From Pilasporangium apinafurcum (taxonomy: Eukaryota > Oomycota > Peronosporomycetes > Pythiales > Pythiaceae), in NCBI GenBank assembly GCA_001600495.1, contig BCKE01000012.1:235844-299843 (forward strand): DNA of 64,000 nt, written 5' to 3'. A model generated the notes under the pieces. That model worked only from the letters and a program-made list of their open reading frames with translations, did no database searches and was not told the DNA's origin. Made by a program: the position numbers and the translations under genes. This document shows positions 1 to 12,053 of this stretch, in pieces. Position 1 is the first letter of the stretch; each line of letters begins with the position of its first letter.

Positions 1-300
1 CTGGCTTTGGAAGTACGCTTCCTTAGCCGACGTTGTCGGTTCTCTGTAATTTTGCTCTGACGCAAAGAACTGCTTCCGGAATCCGGTGGGTTGTTGTTTA
101 ATAACTGCATCTTCTTTAGTTGTTTGTTCTTCTTCATCATTATCGTTGTATCGGTATGCATTCGATTCGAGTGCACGACTACCGCCAGCACCTCCACTTC
201 TACGTCCACCACCTCTTTCTCTCGATCCATCGTCCACGCCACGTCCTCTTCCTCGTCCGCGTCCATGCGTCGCGCGGTACTTCACCTCCGATCGCCCCAT
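1..300 (-). CDS. RGG-rich N-terminal part of an unrecognised protein (cut by left edge)
   Basis: This is the first 100 codons of a gene that leaves the window on the left. The start is the ATG at 298-300, because the codon three before it in frame is a stop. Residues 13-22 alternate Gly and Arg, and a second Gly/Arg-rich patch lies near residues 28-40. A polar acidic stretch rich in Asp, Glu and Gln follows. Arg-Gly-rich tails usually bind RNA and are arginine-methylated, so an RNA-binding role is likely but inferred only from composition. I do not recognise the family, and the C-terminal domains that would decide it lie outside the window. Confidence 0.6.
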   Translation of the reverse strand, partial: MGRSEVKYRATHGRGRGRGRGVDDGSRERGGGRRSGGAGGSRALESNAYRYNDNDEEEQTTKEDAVIKQQPTGFRKQFFASEQNYREPTTSAKEAYFQSQ

Positions 301-494
301 TTCTTCAGATTATGACAAAGTATTTGGTCATTACTTTTCATCAATACATATGAATTATACAATGTATTTCAGCCAATAGAAAAAGCGGATTCTTATTTGC
401 TATTTGAGGGGGAAAAATGCAAGTGTACTCAATCAACTCAACTAGAATTGCCTACGCTAGCAGCTTCGACTGAGCTCGTAAAAGATCGATCTAC

Positions 495-2549
495 TTACTC
501 TTCCGTCGTCGTAACCACGACAGGGTAGCGCGTAAGCAAGCTTTCCCATGTGGATCCGCCCTTGATCAGCTTTCGGACTTCGGTACCAATCTCACTCATT
601 GGAATCCGCACCTGTGCCGTGGAATCGCGTTCACGCAGGGTCACAATGCGTTCCTGGACCGTGTCAAAGTCGATTGTGACATTAAATGGGATGCCTAACT
701 CGTCAGCACGCGCGTACTTGCGGCCAATCGCAACGCTCGAGGTATCGACCTTGCATTCCAGGTCTTCCTGTGCGAAAATGGCCTCTAATTCGGCTGCAAA
801 AGGCTCAAATGCTGAGTTGCTACTCAATGGCAGCACCGACACCTTAATAGGTGCAATGATCGGCGTGAACGCCATCACACCGCGCTTTTCATCACCCTCA
901 CGCGTCGAGAAATTGTGTTCAAAGATCGCCGTCAACAGACGTCCAATACCAAACGACGGCTCAATGACTGACGGAATGAACTTCTCTTCACTGACGAGTT
1001 TCTCGACAACCTTAATCGACAACATATCACGCGTCAAAGTGAACTGCTTGCCATCGCACAATGGTCCAATCGTGGCTTCACCCTTAGTCTCCAACTCGTT
1101 TTCAAACGCGAGTGCACGGTCGACGTCGTCTTTCAGCGCGTCCAACGCTTCGTTGATCGCCGCCAAGTCAGCCTTGAACGTGCGGCCCAATTTACCTTTA
1201 TTGGCCTTGATCTCCACGATCTGTCGCTTCTCAGGCTTCTCAAACTTGTGTGTGCCAACCATCTCGACTTTACTCTTCTTCGCGTGCACCGTCAGGTCGT
1301 AGCACGATCGATCGGCATGGCCCGCACATTCAACCCAGCCAGAGCTCAACTTGATTTCCAAGTCCCAGCAGTCGGTCGCGTAGTGCGACATCTCTGTGTC
1401 CAAGTGCTGACGGAACCGCAGACGCTTGAGATCGACGCCAATCTTCTCACAGAAAAGGTACGTGCGTGCCAAGTAATATGCCAGACTTTCATTTGCAATG
1501 ACACCATGTGCAACGGCGTCACCACAGGTCATCTGCACAGTTTTGCCATCCGTAAGCTGGTTGGTCTTGGTCAACAATGACAGCTTCATGTCCGCAACCA
1601 ACTGGAATTTCGGGTGACGCTTGTCCTTCGGGTTCACAAAATACTCAATCTCAGCTTGTTGGAATTCGCGTACACGCAAAAGTCCATTACGTGGCGAGAT
1701 TTCATTTCGGAACGCACTGCCGATCTGCGCACAACCAAATGGCACCTTACCGGCGTTGTATTCCAACAATCGACGGAAGTTGAGGAAAATGCCCTGCGCG
1801 GTTTCCGGTCGCAAATAGCCGATGAGGTTACCTTCAGGACCAATGTGGCATTGGAACATGAGGTTGAATGGGATCGGCAAACTCAAGTCCGCACCCGTGC
1901 CGGGGGCTTTAATACCGTATTCCTGGAATACTTTGTGGATTTCATCTGGTGAATATGATTCGGCCATGGTTGCGTGCATACGGTGCTTCTCCTGTTCTTC
2001 AAGTGACATGTTTGGGTTCTTGTCGATCAAGTTCTCAATGTGATCCTCGAGCAACTTGTCCGCGCGGTAGCACTCGCCCGACTTGGTGCATTTCACCATC
2101 AGATCCGTGAACCGGTCGACGTGGCCCGAGGTTTTCAGTACAATCTCAGGCATCAAATTTGTGCATTCAACCTCCAGCAATTTGTCCTCAAACACGAAAT
2201 GCCGACGCCACGCTTGCAGCAAATTCGCCTTTAATGCACACGCCGGAGGACCAAAGTCATAGAATCCACCAATACCGCCATAGATCTCAAAGGATGGCAC
2301 GACAAACATTTTGCGGATCAGCAAATCGTCCAGAGCTTTCTTGTCGCTTTTGGTGAGTCCATCCTGTTCAGGTCCTTGCTTTGCGATCTCCGCTTCCAAT
2401 TGAATTTTCAAGGCCTTCAATTGGTCCACAGCGGCCTTGATCGCGTCGGCAGCACCACCGTTCTGCTTTAATTCACGCACAAGTGCGCCTTGGCGGGTCA
2501 CAGTCGCTCGGAGTGCGTCGATATCAACAATGGGGGCGTCGTTTGTCAT
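495..2549 (-). CDS. GARS: Glycyl-tRNA synthetase, eukaryotic dimeric type
   Basis: This 684-residue class II aminoacyl-tRNA synthetase charges tRNA-Gly with glycine. A WHEP-type helical hairpin covers residues 8-55. The catalytic core follows: motif 2 is at about 280-304 (FRNEISPRNGLLR) and motif 3 at about 530-545 (EPSFGIGRLLTAIFEH). An anticodon-binding domain fills residues 565-675. The length is normal for the alpha-2 eukaryotic enzyme. The gene is a single exon from ATG 2549. No mitochondrial presequence is obvious, so the product is probably cytosolic. A second start or splice form could supply mitochondria, as in other eukaryotes, but nothing here shows it. It diverges from the proline dehydrogenase gene across an 841-bp gap. 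Confidence 0.97.
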   Translation of the reverse strand: MTNDAPIVDIDALRATVTRQGALVRELKQNGGAADAIKAAVDQLKALKIQLEAEIAKQGPEQDGLTKSDKKALDDLLIRKMFVVPSFEIYGGIGGFYDFGPPACALKANLLQAWRRHFVFEDKLLEVECTNLMPEIVLKTSGHVDRFTDLMVKCTKSGECYRADKLLEDHIENLIDKNPNMSLEEQEKHRMHATMAESYSPDEIHKVFQEYGIKAPGTGADLSLPIPFNLMFQCHIGPEGNLIGYLRPETAQGIFLNFRRLLEYNAGKVPFGCAQIGSAFRNEISPRNGLLRVREFQQAEIEYFVNPKDKRHPKFQLVADMKLSLLTKTNQLTDGKTVQMTCGDAVAHGVIANESLAYYLARTYLFCEKIGVDLKRLRFRQHLDTEMSHYATDCWDLEIKLSSGWVECAGHADRSCYDLTVHAKKSKVEMVGTHKFEKPEKRQIVEIKANKGKLGRTFKADLAAINEALDALKDDVDRALAFENELETKGEATIGPLCDGKQFTLTRDMLSIKVVEKLVSEEKFIPSVIEPSFGIGRLLTAIFEHNFSTREGDEKRGVMAFTPIIAPIKVSVLPLSSNSAFEPFAAELEAIFAQEDLECKVDTSSVAIGRKYARADELGIPFNVTIDFDTVQERIVTLRERDSTAQVRIPMSEIGTEVRKLIKGGSTWESLLTRYPVVVTTTEE

Positions 2550-3390
2550 CTTAGTTGTGTGTTTTGCTTTGCACCACTCAACCCTTAAAATGATGGATCA
2601 AGAGCCAAACGGAAATGGTTTCGTAGCTACTCGATTAGGAGCTGCGAGTAAAAAAACCTCACGCATTTTCTCTTGGATCGGAACGTTTTCGACAGTCTTG
2701 AATTTTCGACAGTTAAACTAATAAAAATAGGAAATACCGGTATTCCGACGGTATTGAAGATAGGATGATGACGGCAAAGCGACCATCTGGTGAATATGGA
2801 ATGTACCGCACAAATCAATGTGCGATATTCACTCGCTGTAGTGTAGTGATGTCAAAGCTGAGTGACTTCCAATGGTTTGTATGTGTAGCAAACGTGGGAG
2901 ATGATCGAAAAACAAGGAAGGAGACGTCGTTCAAGAATGAGGGAACGGGTTGCGTCCAGTAAACGCGTTCTGATGTACGCTCAACTGTGAAACCTTTCGA
3001 CAGTTGATCATGAATGCGGTGCTGAGCAGCTACAACTGCTACTGTCACACCATTCATTTTTGCCAAACGACATCAGGATTGGAAGGAGTTGTGATTGGAA
3101 GGAACCTTCTGTCACTTTTATGAAAAGCACACAAATACCTACTTTATATTGATTAAAGTATATGTCATTAAAATGAGGAAACTCTATTTTTATTTTTCTC
3201 GAACTGAACTGGGCTGATTACGTTGAAGCTCAAGGTGGTGTGCCATTCGCTGAATTACCAATCATACTACACTCATCAGAAGGAAGAAGGCGCTCCAAGT
3301 GAGCGAGCGAGTGCTCTTCCCTCATCCATTCGCTCACATTTGCTTCTTCAACACTCCACAGAAGCTCATATACACATCACTAGTCCCAGG
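2550..3390. other. Divergent intergenic region, GlyRS / proline dehydrogenase
   Basis: This gap lies between two outward-facing genes and should hold both promoters and 5' leaders. The open frame of the downstream gene extends back to 3223, but with only a TTG start and no ATG before 3391, so that part is probably leader. I see no further convincing gene. Confidence 0.6.
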
Positions 3391-5118
3391 ATGTGGCGTC
3401 ATGTGCAGTGCTCATTACGACCGACCAGACCTGCAGCCATCACCCAAAGCTCTTTAGCCTTATCGGCAGCGAAGAAGTCCTTCCTTCTCCACTCGCGCGC
3501 ATGCAGTTCCATTACAGCCGTATCGACTGCATCGTTTCCAAAGGCGAAAGCACAGGCAGAGGAAGGAGAAACGGAAGGAAAGAACACGGCTACGTTGAAT
3601 TTCTATGATACGAAGAACGTGTTCAAGCACAAGACCATGCATGAGCTGGTACGCGCCTACGGCGTGTTCAAAGTCTCGCAGTTCTCATGGCTGGTCAAGC
3701 ATAGTGAAACGATGGTGAAGGCAGCGTACAAGTTCCCAGGACCATCTTTTACGAATGCATTTTTGCGTGGAACGTTTTTCGGGCATTTCTGTGCGGGGGA
3801 GGATGCCAACGAGATCAAACCGTGCCTGGAGGAACTGGCGAAAGCTGGTATTGGTGGGATTTTAGATTATGCGGCTGAAGCAGACGTTGAACAGCCACGT
3901 GATTTGAACGGCGTCTCGCAGAACTTGGTGACAGCGCGCACGTATGACTATGAGGATGAAGCCACATGTGATGCCAACGCTGCGATCATGCGACAGGCGA
4001 TCATCGATGCCGGTAGCACGAAGGACCCAGAGACACCAGGGTTCTTGGCCGTCAAATTGACCGCGTTAGGTAAACCAGAGCTGCTGATGCGCATGTCGGC
4101 GATCATCGTGCAGGCGCATCGAATGTTTAGCACACTGGAAGGTCCGAACCTCTCACGCGCAAAATCACGGTTTGTGGAGAATTTGGTCGATTATCCGACG
4201 CTCAGTGCCGGATTGCGCAGTGCTGGCGCTGACTTGAGTGAAGATGAAATCCGCGCACTTTTCCAGAAAATGGACCAGTCGTCGATGGATGGCGTGATCG
4301 ATTACGTCGACTGGGTGAGTTTCTTAGATCCAATGGACCTTACGATGGGACCACTCACGCAGTTTATCGAAGAAGACCCATTGACCGATCATGAAAAGAC
4401 TCAATTGCGCAACATGATCAATCGTCTCGAGGCTCTCGCGAATGAGGCGGCTGAGAAACACGTCAAACTCATGATTGACGCGGAACAGACATATATGCAA
4501 CCAGCAATCGACCACCTCACATTGGGGCTGCAACGCAAGTATAATCGCAATAGTAAAGACGTGATCTACAACACTTTTCAGTGTTACCTAAAGCTCTCAT
4601 CCGACCGGATCGATATCGACTTGGAACGTGCACGGCGTGAAAAATTTACGTTCGCCTGTAAATTGGTCCGTGGCGCGTACATGATTCAAGAACGCAAGCG
4701 CGCTCATGATAAAAACTACCCCGATCCGATCCACGATACTCTTGCGGACACACACCGCAACTACAATACCCAAGTCCTAAAATTACTGCAGAATAATTCG
4801 ATCGCAAGTTTCATGGTGGCATCGCACAATGAAGAGTCCGTCCTCACGACCGTGCGATTGATGGACGAACTGGGAATCGATCGGCGAACGGGAGGCGTGT
4901 ACTTTGGTCAGCTCCTCGGCATGTGCGACCATGTGTCATACGCACTGGGTGACGCCCAGTATCGCGTCTTCAAGTATGTGCCGTATGGACCAATTCACGA
5001 GGTGCTGCCGTACTTGATTCGTCGCGCACAGGAAAACTCCGGGCTCATGAGTGGCGCCACAAAGGAAATCGAATTGCTAGGCAAAGAGATTCGACGGCGC
5101 ATCACTGCAGCCAAGTGA
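3391..5118 (+). CDS. PRODH: Mitochondrial proline dehydrogenase with EF-hand-like insert
   Basis: Proline dehydrogenase oxidises proline to pyrroline-5-carboxylate with FAD and feeds electrons to the respiratory chain. I chose ATG 3391 (575 residues); the open frame reaches back to 3223 without an ATG. The first 50 residues are rich in Arg, Ser and Ala with few acids, as in a mitochondrial targeting peptide. The FAD/substrate barrel runs to the C terminus, where KYVPYGP and YLIRRAQENS are the conserved family signature. At about residues 283-312 there is a helix-loop-helix like an EF-hand. Its loop, DQSSMDGVID, is one residue longer than a canonical calcium loop, so calcium binding is uncertain. 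The gene is a single exon. Confidence 0.95.
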   Translation: MWRHVQCSLRPTRPAAITQSSLALSAAKKSFLLHSRACSSITAVSTASFPKAKAQAEEGETEGKNTATLNFYDTKNVFKHKTMHELVRAYGVFKVSQFSWLVKHSETMVKAAYKFPGPSFTNAFLRGTFFGHFCAGEDANEIKPCLEELAKAGIGGILDYAAEADVEQPRDLNGVSQNLVTARTYDYEDEATCDANAAIMRQAIIDAGSTKDPETPGFLAVKLTALGKPELLMRMSAIIVQAHRMFSTLEGPNLSRAKSRFVENLVDYPTLSAGLRSAGADLSEDEIRALFQKMDQSSMDGVIDYVDWVSFLDPMDLTMGPLTQFIEEDPLTDHEKTQLRNMINRLEALANEAAEKHVKLMIDAEQTYMQPAIDHLTLGLQRKYNRNSKDVIYNTFQCYLKLSSDRIDIDLERARREKFTFACKLVRGAYMIQERKRAHDKNYPDPIHDTLADTHRNYNTQVLKLLQNNSIASFMVASHNEESVLTTVRLMDELGIDRRTGGVYFGQLLGMCDHVSYALGDAQYRVFKYVPYGPIHEVLPYLIRRAQENSGLMSGATKEIELLGKEIRRRITAAK

Positions 5119-5368
5119 AGAAAATTCAATTGAGAGTAGAAGTTTAGATGAACACATGTCCAGGAAGACTCGATCGAGCAACAGAATAAGTACTACATAG
5201 CATGCATGATTTTTATTTTTTTTGTGTTCGTTGGATCTTGCAAGCAAATAATAAGTATTGCATGCACAAGGAAATGTTGATCCAATGGTGTTAATAGCAG
5301 CAGTGACTCATCCACCCCGGGCACTATAAATTCATTACCTCATCTCCAAGCGATCAGCTACTCCGAGT

Positions 5369-7727
5369 TTATACAGTTGACTCTTCCCCTCCGGTGGAAT
5401 TTCTTGTCCCTGCTTCCGCTACATGTTTTGGTGACTTGGGGACAAACACCTTGCGGCGCTTACTGGAGGGAGAGCCACCGGATTTATCCTCATCTTCCTG
5501 AGTCGGTGTCATATTCGCTTCAGCCTGACCTGCTGGTACATGCTTTGTTGCAGCACTAGGTCCCATGGGTAGGCTCTGATCCCCTGAGCCAGCCAAGCCT
5601 GGATTCTCAAACGGCAGCTCATCTTCATCTATTTAAAACAAGGTACAAATAGTATATTAGCTATTGCCAACTCAGACACAAGTGATTGCATGTACAAATC
5701 AAAACAAGCATACATGTCGTATCCAGGAAGGTCGGTTCCGTATCGTCTGGGTCTTCACTATCAACCGCGTTCATACTGGAAGCCATGGCGCCTTGGGTTG
5801 TGTTACCACCAGTACCTCCTCCTAGTATCCGCTTACAGGTCCGTTTGTTATGGCCTTTGACGCCACAGATGCTGCATGAAAGTCTTTCCTGCTTAATATC
5901 ACCAAATTGCTGGATTTGGTGGATCTTACGCGGTCGCCCACGTGCTCGTGGCTGTGGATTAGGCGTCGTGATTTGGTCTGAAGCAACAGTTTCCACGTCG
6001 ATCGGTATCAACCGTCCCCCATAGAGATCCTTCAAGGATGTCATGAGAAAAATACGCGGGATTACATCCGTCCGGAGCAGCCCTGCATAGGAAATTGCGA
6101 GAAACACATGTAAACACGGGAAGCGCGAGACTGCGTATTCGCCACAAGTGCAAGTTTGCTTCGTAAAATCCACAATCCGCTGGCGGCCAGTATGCTGGTC
6201 AATCACTTCATAGCCATTCTCAGCGATCCGCAGGACTTCATAGTGGTCGGCTTCGGCTTCGTATTGCATCAAGAGTGCGTGGAACTCTGCAGGATATTCA
6301 GACTTGATGTGACCATATTTCTCGTACCGTTGGAAGAGCGTACTGGCAACTTTCGATACCCAACCGACAAGAATCATCAGCGGTGACTTCGTACAGAGAA
6401 CTTCTATCCACTGGAACGACGAATCGGTCGCAGGTAGCGGCGTTGGGCTGCTAGTTGCACCCGATCCGGACGCAAACGCATCGACATTATCGGATTGAAC
6501 ACAGTTCGGAAATGTTGCGTGCAGCGCATGCTGTAACTCTTCGCCGCGATTGTGCACCAACGTCATAACCGATCGCTCAAAATCTGGAATGGCATGCTGC
6601 AATTGCTGGAGGAAAAACAACCAATTGCCCTCTGACTCGGTTGGTGCAATCCCAATCGCGAGCGGGACGTTCTCACCCATCGCATCCTGTGCCATAGCCA
6701 TCATCACAACACCGCCGTACGCCGATGTGATCAAATACACGCTAAAGAGAACTGCTGAGCGACAGTAGAGTAGTGCTGTCTGTAGAGGCTTTGGACAGAG
6801 AAAAGCGCGCGCAAAGATGGTCGTCCCGGGCGCATGTTCAAACGCAACCACTGTCCCTTCGTTCGCGTGCACGATTGCTTCCAGATACCCACGGATCTTC
6901 ATATACGATGCGCTTTCCTCGTTCTTCTTTTGCTGACGGAACGCACTGAGAGCGCGCCAAGCGGTCATGTAGGATGTCGTAACACCGAACTGCTCCTTCA
7001 TAATGTTCGCCATGTCTTTGGGTTTCACTGAGTCACTGATCTTTGCCATAAAAGGTTTTGCCGTTTCCATTAGCGCCGCTGCAGAGATGTTGGGCTTGCT
7101 GCCGTCGGCGCTGGCGAGCGCTATGGGACATGATGGTGCATGTGTCAGTACCGCGCGTGTGATGTACACGCGTCCGTTCGTGTGCCGGTTCGCCGAGACG
7201 ACATACTCGCAGGTTGTGGGAACGGTCTTACGCTGCTTCCAGGTAGGGCAACGTGCCTCCAGACGCTGCGGACTGCTGTGCTGCATGTAATACGGGGCAT
7301 TCCGCTGTACAGAGATCACCTTCAACTCGCGGCGTAATTCGCTCATGTCACCATAGCTTTCACGGAATGGAGGGAACCGTCTTGGTACACCACTCGACAC
7401 TCCAGCAGCAGGAGAAGCGCTGACACCTGACGAGGTAGAGGATGCAACGGGAAGTACCATGTATGTCTGCATCAGATTCATCTGTCCAGCAGTTCCGTTC
7501 GTCCCAGGAGCTACAGAAGCAACGTCTTCCATCAATTTCAGCTCCTCGGCACTACCGTTGTTAGCGTTACTGGTAGTGGCGCCAACTACGTTCGACCGTG
7601 CACGGGTCAGTGGCGCCATAGCCACAGGCACCGCCGCATGGGGAACGGCAAGGTTCGTCTCCGTCGGTGGGTTTGTCGCGTTCGGGCCAGTTGACGAGCC
7701 AGCGGGAGTGGTGCGCGTGCGCACCAT
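5369..7727 (-). CDS. MULE-transposase-derived SWIM / zinc-knuckle protein
   Basis: Two exons (5714-7727 and 5369-5628) joined by a GT-AG intron with phase preserved give a 757-residue protein. After a disordered Ser/Thr/Ala-rich start, residues 320-405 resemble the MULE transposase core. Residues 526-540 form a SWIM finger (CTCG, then PCLH). Residues 594-601 (RARGRPRK) look like an AT-hook, and 618-631 (CSICGVKGHNKRTC) is a CCHC knuckle. The positions that carry the first two catalytic Asp residues in MULE enzymes read SVYLITSAYGG and VHNRGEEL, so both acids appear lost. No terminal repeats flank the gene. This fits a domesticated DNA-binding protein of the FAR1/FHY3 kind. Its targets are unknown. 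Confidence 0.8.
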
Positions 7728-8053
7728 TTTCGCAAGAAATGACCTAGAGGGAGCGCAAATTTTGTAATTTACGCAATTCCAAACAGTTAGTAACGTAATT
7801 TTAACCCAGGATACGTTATAGTTTCGTGATTTTGTTGTTTCTTCCTTGATACCTAAATGAAACAGTAAAGCATAAGTCTCAAAGGCGGTGTATAAGCAAT
7901 AGTGTATACTTTATCAATATAATTGAACTTCGAAGGATCGATTGGGAGGGATGACCTTCTAATTTTTAGTTTCTTCGCTTGGAGCTTTTGGTGTTGTTCG
8001 CGGTGATCATCACTCTCACGAAAGAAGCGTGTGAAGGAAATTCAACGCCCCTG
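7728..8053. other. Divergent intergenic region
   Basis: These 326 bp separate the MULE-derived gene from the EDC4-like gene. The region probably holds both promoters. No gene is seen. Confidence 0.5.
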
Positions 8054-11000
8054 ATGAGTTCGAGTGCACGCACGGACGACGCCGGCGGGTCCATTGGCCA
8101 CCACAGTCGCAGCAGCAGCAATGCTAGTATGAACAGTCTCCCCCCACAGCCTTCGGCCCCGCCACCACCGCCGCACGTCGGCCACGTACCTCCAGTTGTC
8201 GTGCCCGCCCCACCAGTCCCATCACTCAATGCAGGTATGTGATTTTCTATCTTTTTTTCTCATGTACCGTGATGCTACTTCACGCGGAAATTCTCGGTTG
8301 GTCGCCAATGTACTGACAATTGTATGGTTTTACCTAGGTCGGTTCTCGCCGTCGGACCATGTTTCGCCAGAAATCACGCATAGTGCGAACCCACTGCACC
8401 AACTACTACAACAACAACAGCACTTCCCTCCACAACAGCAAAGTATGCCGCAACCACCGCTTCCTGGAGGTCCACAGATGCTCCATCAACACCAGCACCA
8501 GTTTCTGCAGCAGTTTATGTCGAGCAATGGGACCCATGGACGCAATTTGCACGTCCCACCGACGACTTCTGCCAGTTCGGGACCGCTTCCGCCTCCTCCG
8601 AGTAGTGCCCCACCGGTGATGTATCCAAGCTATTTTCAAGTGCCTAATGCGAGTAGTGTACCATCGCCACCCCAGCCTGTTGCTCGCCATCCCATTCCTC
8701 CTGTATCGCAGTTCCATGCTGTACCAAGTGTACCTGTCGTGAGGAGTGTCAGTGGACCAACTGAAGGAACACGAGGCACTGTCCAGCACCATCATCGTAG
8801 TAGCAGCATCAATGGAGCAGGATCGTCGACAAGCTCGTTGAATGGATCTCCAAGGAGAGGGAACAAAAGCAGCAGTAATGACCGTCCAGGGATGCGTGTG
8901 TCGGGTGAGCAAGTAGACTACCAGACTCAAGGCGGGCAAGCAAACGAGAGTCAATCACTGGAAGTTATGCCGATCACGTTGTATAACTCGGAACGTACGT
9001 CCCAACTGGGGAATCTGATCTCGGTAAACGAGCATTTTATCTCGTATCCGATTCGCAATGGCTTGATTCGCGTCATCAGTCAGAATTCAGTTGATCGCTT
9101 GTTGCTGCGCAAGCACGAAAACCATGCAGTGACTGAATTATCATTTTTCAATGGCAAAACAGATCTCTTGGTGAGTTCGGGTACGGACAATCACATCGCC
9201 GTGTGGAGTATTGTGGAAGATCCGATGAGTCGGGAATTGTTGAAGCTTATCCCTACTGCAGCACAGCTAGTGAAATGGCATCCGTCTGATACCAATAAGC
9301 TAGCCATCGTCAATGGAAATACTGTCTTTATCACAGATCTGACCAACGTGGATGCAGATGGTGAAGGAGCAAAGAACATTTACGACATTAGCGTGGTGTG
9401 CAGACAAACGTCGAGTCAAATCAATGCGATCACGTTCTCCCCCGGTGGTGACAGCGTCATTACGGGTGGGAATGATGGGTTTGTACATGTGTATCGCGTG
9501 AGTGGACGTCAAATTGGTGAACCTGCAGAGTTTGTTCATCGATTCGAGCCCTTTCAAGGAGAGCCAGTCAACAGCTTGCACTTATATGGTGGCAATTATT
9601 TGAACCAATTGGGGTTGCTGATTGGTGGTGAAGGCAATACGCGGCTTTCGTTGTGGAACGCTCCCTTGAGCGAAAGTGTGTCACCCACGTGTGTTCAAAA
9701 CGTCAACCTTCTTGGCTTTCCAGGCTCCAATGCCCGAGGAACATCCGCAATTCATGAAACAATGTTTGATCAATCGTCTCAATTCCTCTTTGTCGCAGAC
9801 CGAAGTAATCCACTCATTTATGCGCTACACTTGGCAGACAGTGCGAATTCTCGCACGCCACGACATTTTGATAACGTGACGGAGTTTACGCTCGCGTATC
9901 CAGTCTTATCCATGGCGATCCTGAATCGTGCTCCAGGTCAAACGACCCGTGATGATCTCTCATCAGGTGATGAAGACTTTTCAATGCAGCTGTATTGTTT
10001 ACAAACGCAAGCAATTCAGCGATATTATGTAGCAGCAAGTGACTGCTATATCCCTTCGTATCATCAACAAACTGCGGGAAGTTTTCTCGAAGATGATCAA
10101 TCGCCTGTTAAAAGCAGCATTGGTCAAACTGTTGGTGCGATGACAACTGAAGGAGAAACTGCTGAGATGTCATACCAAGCTGCTGCGGAATCACCTCGTG
10201 CGTCTGCAGCATCCGCTGCGCCTGAAACTGAAATAGATGTGCAGACGAATCCTCAAAGTAATGGCGACCTGGAGAATGAAGATGATGAGCAAGTGGAATA
10301 CCAAAGCAACGCCAGTGGCAGCATTCGCCGATCCCCGAATGGGTCGCCTGTACGTCTAGGATCGTCGTCGCTGCTTCGATCTCGCATCTTGACAGAAGAA
10401 ACAGGTTCATCTGTTGCCGGTGAAACAGGAGGATCGCGCTCGTATGCTCGTTCTTCTCCGTCATCATCGGTACGAGCATTCCATGACGAATCCTCGGTAC
10501 AATATGAACCATCGCTCGATGATGCTGCAAGCGAATCACAGCAGACAATCCTATCCTTTTTGCGTCGTATGGAGGTGAACCAGAATCAACGAGATGAAAT
10601 CCTACGTGATCAGATGCGTGTGGTTATGGGGAATCTTGGCAATCACTTGACTGCCCAAGTCGCCGCTCAGGTTGAGAAATCAATTCAAAAGCAGTTGCAA
10701 ACCATTCTGGTTCCTGCAATGGGTCGAATTGTGCTGCATACCATGGAGAACAACTTCATGAAACCAGTGCAAAACGGCTTCCAGCATGTCATTAGTGAAA
10801 AACTGATTCCACAAATGGAGATGAGACTCAATGAGTCTCTAGCAAGTGCACTACCTGCTCAAATGGGTGGCGGAGTAGAAGAGATGGTGCAACGCGTGGT
10901 TGAAGATGTGCGTCAACCTGTTCGAGAGTCGTTCCGAGAATGCTTCCAGGAGATTATTATTCCGTCATTCCAAGCCGCGACACAGAAAATGTTTGAGCAG

Positions 11001-11700
11001 ATTAATGACACGTTTATAAAAGGAACTCGAAGTGCGTTTGCTTGTAATGGGCAAGACTCAAGTAATGCCCAAGTTGCGAATCAGCTAAAACAGCTTATTG
11101 AAGTAGTGGATGACTTGTCGAGCAAAGTCGATGCGTTGGCTGGATCGTTGCCAAATGGTACTGGCATTCATTCTACGATATCAAGATCTCCAGAAGAATT
11201 GCAATTTGAGTCACAAAAGAGCACGGTTCTTAACTATGTTGAACACAAGAATTACGAAGAAGCGTTCAAATTTGTAAGTATCGTTGCTTACTATGTCATG
11301 GTGGTGATCCTTGCCAATAGTTGCTTACTGTTTTGCGTGTTTGTATGATGTGTGAATGTAGGCTCTCGGTGCACAGAATGTCAATTTGGTAGCATTTACA
11401 TGTCAGCAATGCGATGCACGTGAGGTGTTGTGCTGCCGTCCACCAAAGCTCTCGCAAATGATCATACTATGCCTGGTGCAGCAATTAGGCGCGGATCTAG
11501 CGGATGACTTGCAAACAAAACTGTCATGGCTTCGAGAATCGTTGCTGGTCATGGATGTACGCGACCAGACCATCGCTGGCTTTGTCACAGGGGTGTTGCA
11601 AGAACTTCAAACCGGTCTGAACAGCGTGCCAGCGGAATATCGCGATTCCCAGTATACGTTGCTCCATCATATTTTGAACTCCTTGTTGAGTTCGGCATAG
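8054..11700 (+). CDS. EDC4: EDC4 / Ge-1-like mRNA decapping scaffold
   Basis: Three exons (8054-8234, 8338-11273, 11362-11700) keep phase and give 1151 residues. The start is the first ATG in the frame; sequence upstream is open but lacks an ATG. The N-terminal part is Pro/Gln/Ser-rich. A WD40-type propeller follows (short GH/WD-like strands, for example DNHIAVWSI). After an acidic and Ser-rich linker come long amphipathic helices and a C-terminal helical domain, the layout of EDC4 (Ge-1/HEDLS). In animals and plants (VARICOSE) this protein brings DCP2 and DCP1 together in P-bodies. Both introns are GT-AG, 103 and 88 nt. The call rests on architecture and local similarity, so another large WD40 scaffold remains possible. 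Confidence 0.82.
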
Positions 11701-12053
11701 TGGAGAAGGCTCGAAAGCAAACAAGCGTGCAACGAGTAGGTCAAGAATCAACTTTGGTGTCAACCGTCATTTATTCGTGTATAGCTTTGGATCAGGACTA
11801 GAGAGATCGTTGGATGGCTACAGTGAAGACCATGTCGATCAAATTCGAGTAGTCTTCGTTTTCTTCTGAAAGTAACAATTGTTGACAGTTCCATGTATTC
11901 CTTACATCATATCGTCATCCTTTCGGTCGTCATGAAGAGTTTTTTTTCTTTATTTCCACCCTCATCTTCTAGATGCTATCCGATATTATTTTTCCACGAC
12001 CGTTGAATGGGTTCAAAGACACTACAATGGCTGTATTGCGCATGTGCCTACCA
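11701..12053. other. Intergenic, convergent 3' ends
   Basis: This lies between the stop codons of two convergent genes. T-rich runs near 11940 could serve 3'-end formation. No gene is seen. Confidence 0.5.

Noticed and set aside
3223-3390. N-terminal extension of proline dehydrogenase from a TTG
   Set aside because: There is no ATG, and the family and targeting peptide fit a start at 3391. Similar TTG/GTG extensions before 7979/8054, 17459/17633 and 19593/19614 were rejected for the same reason.
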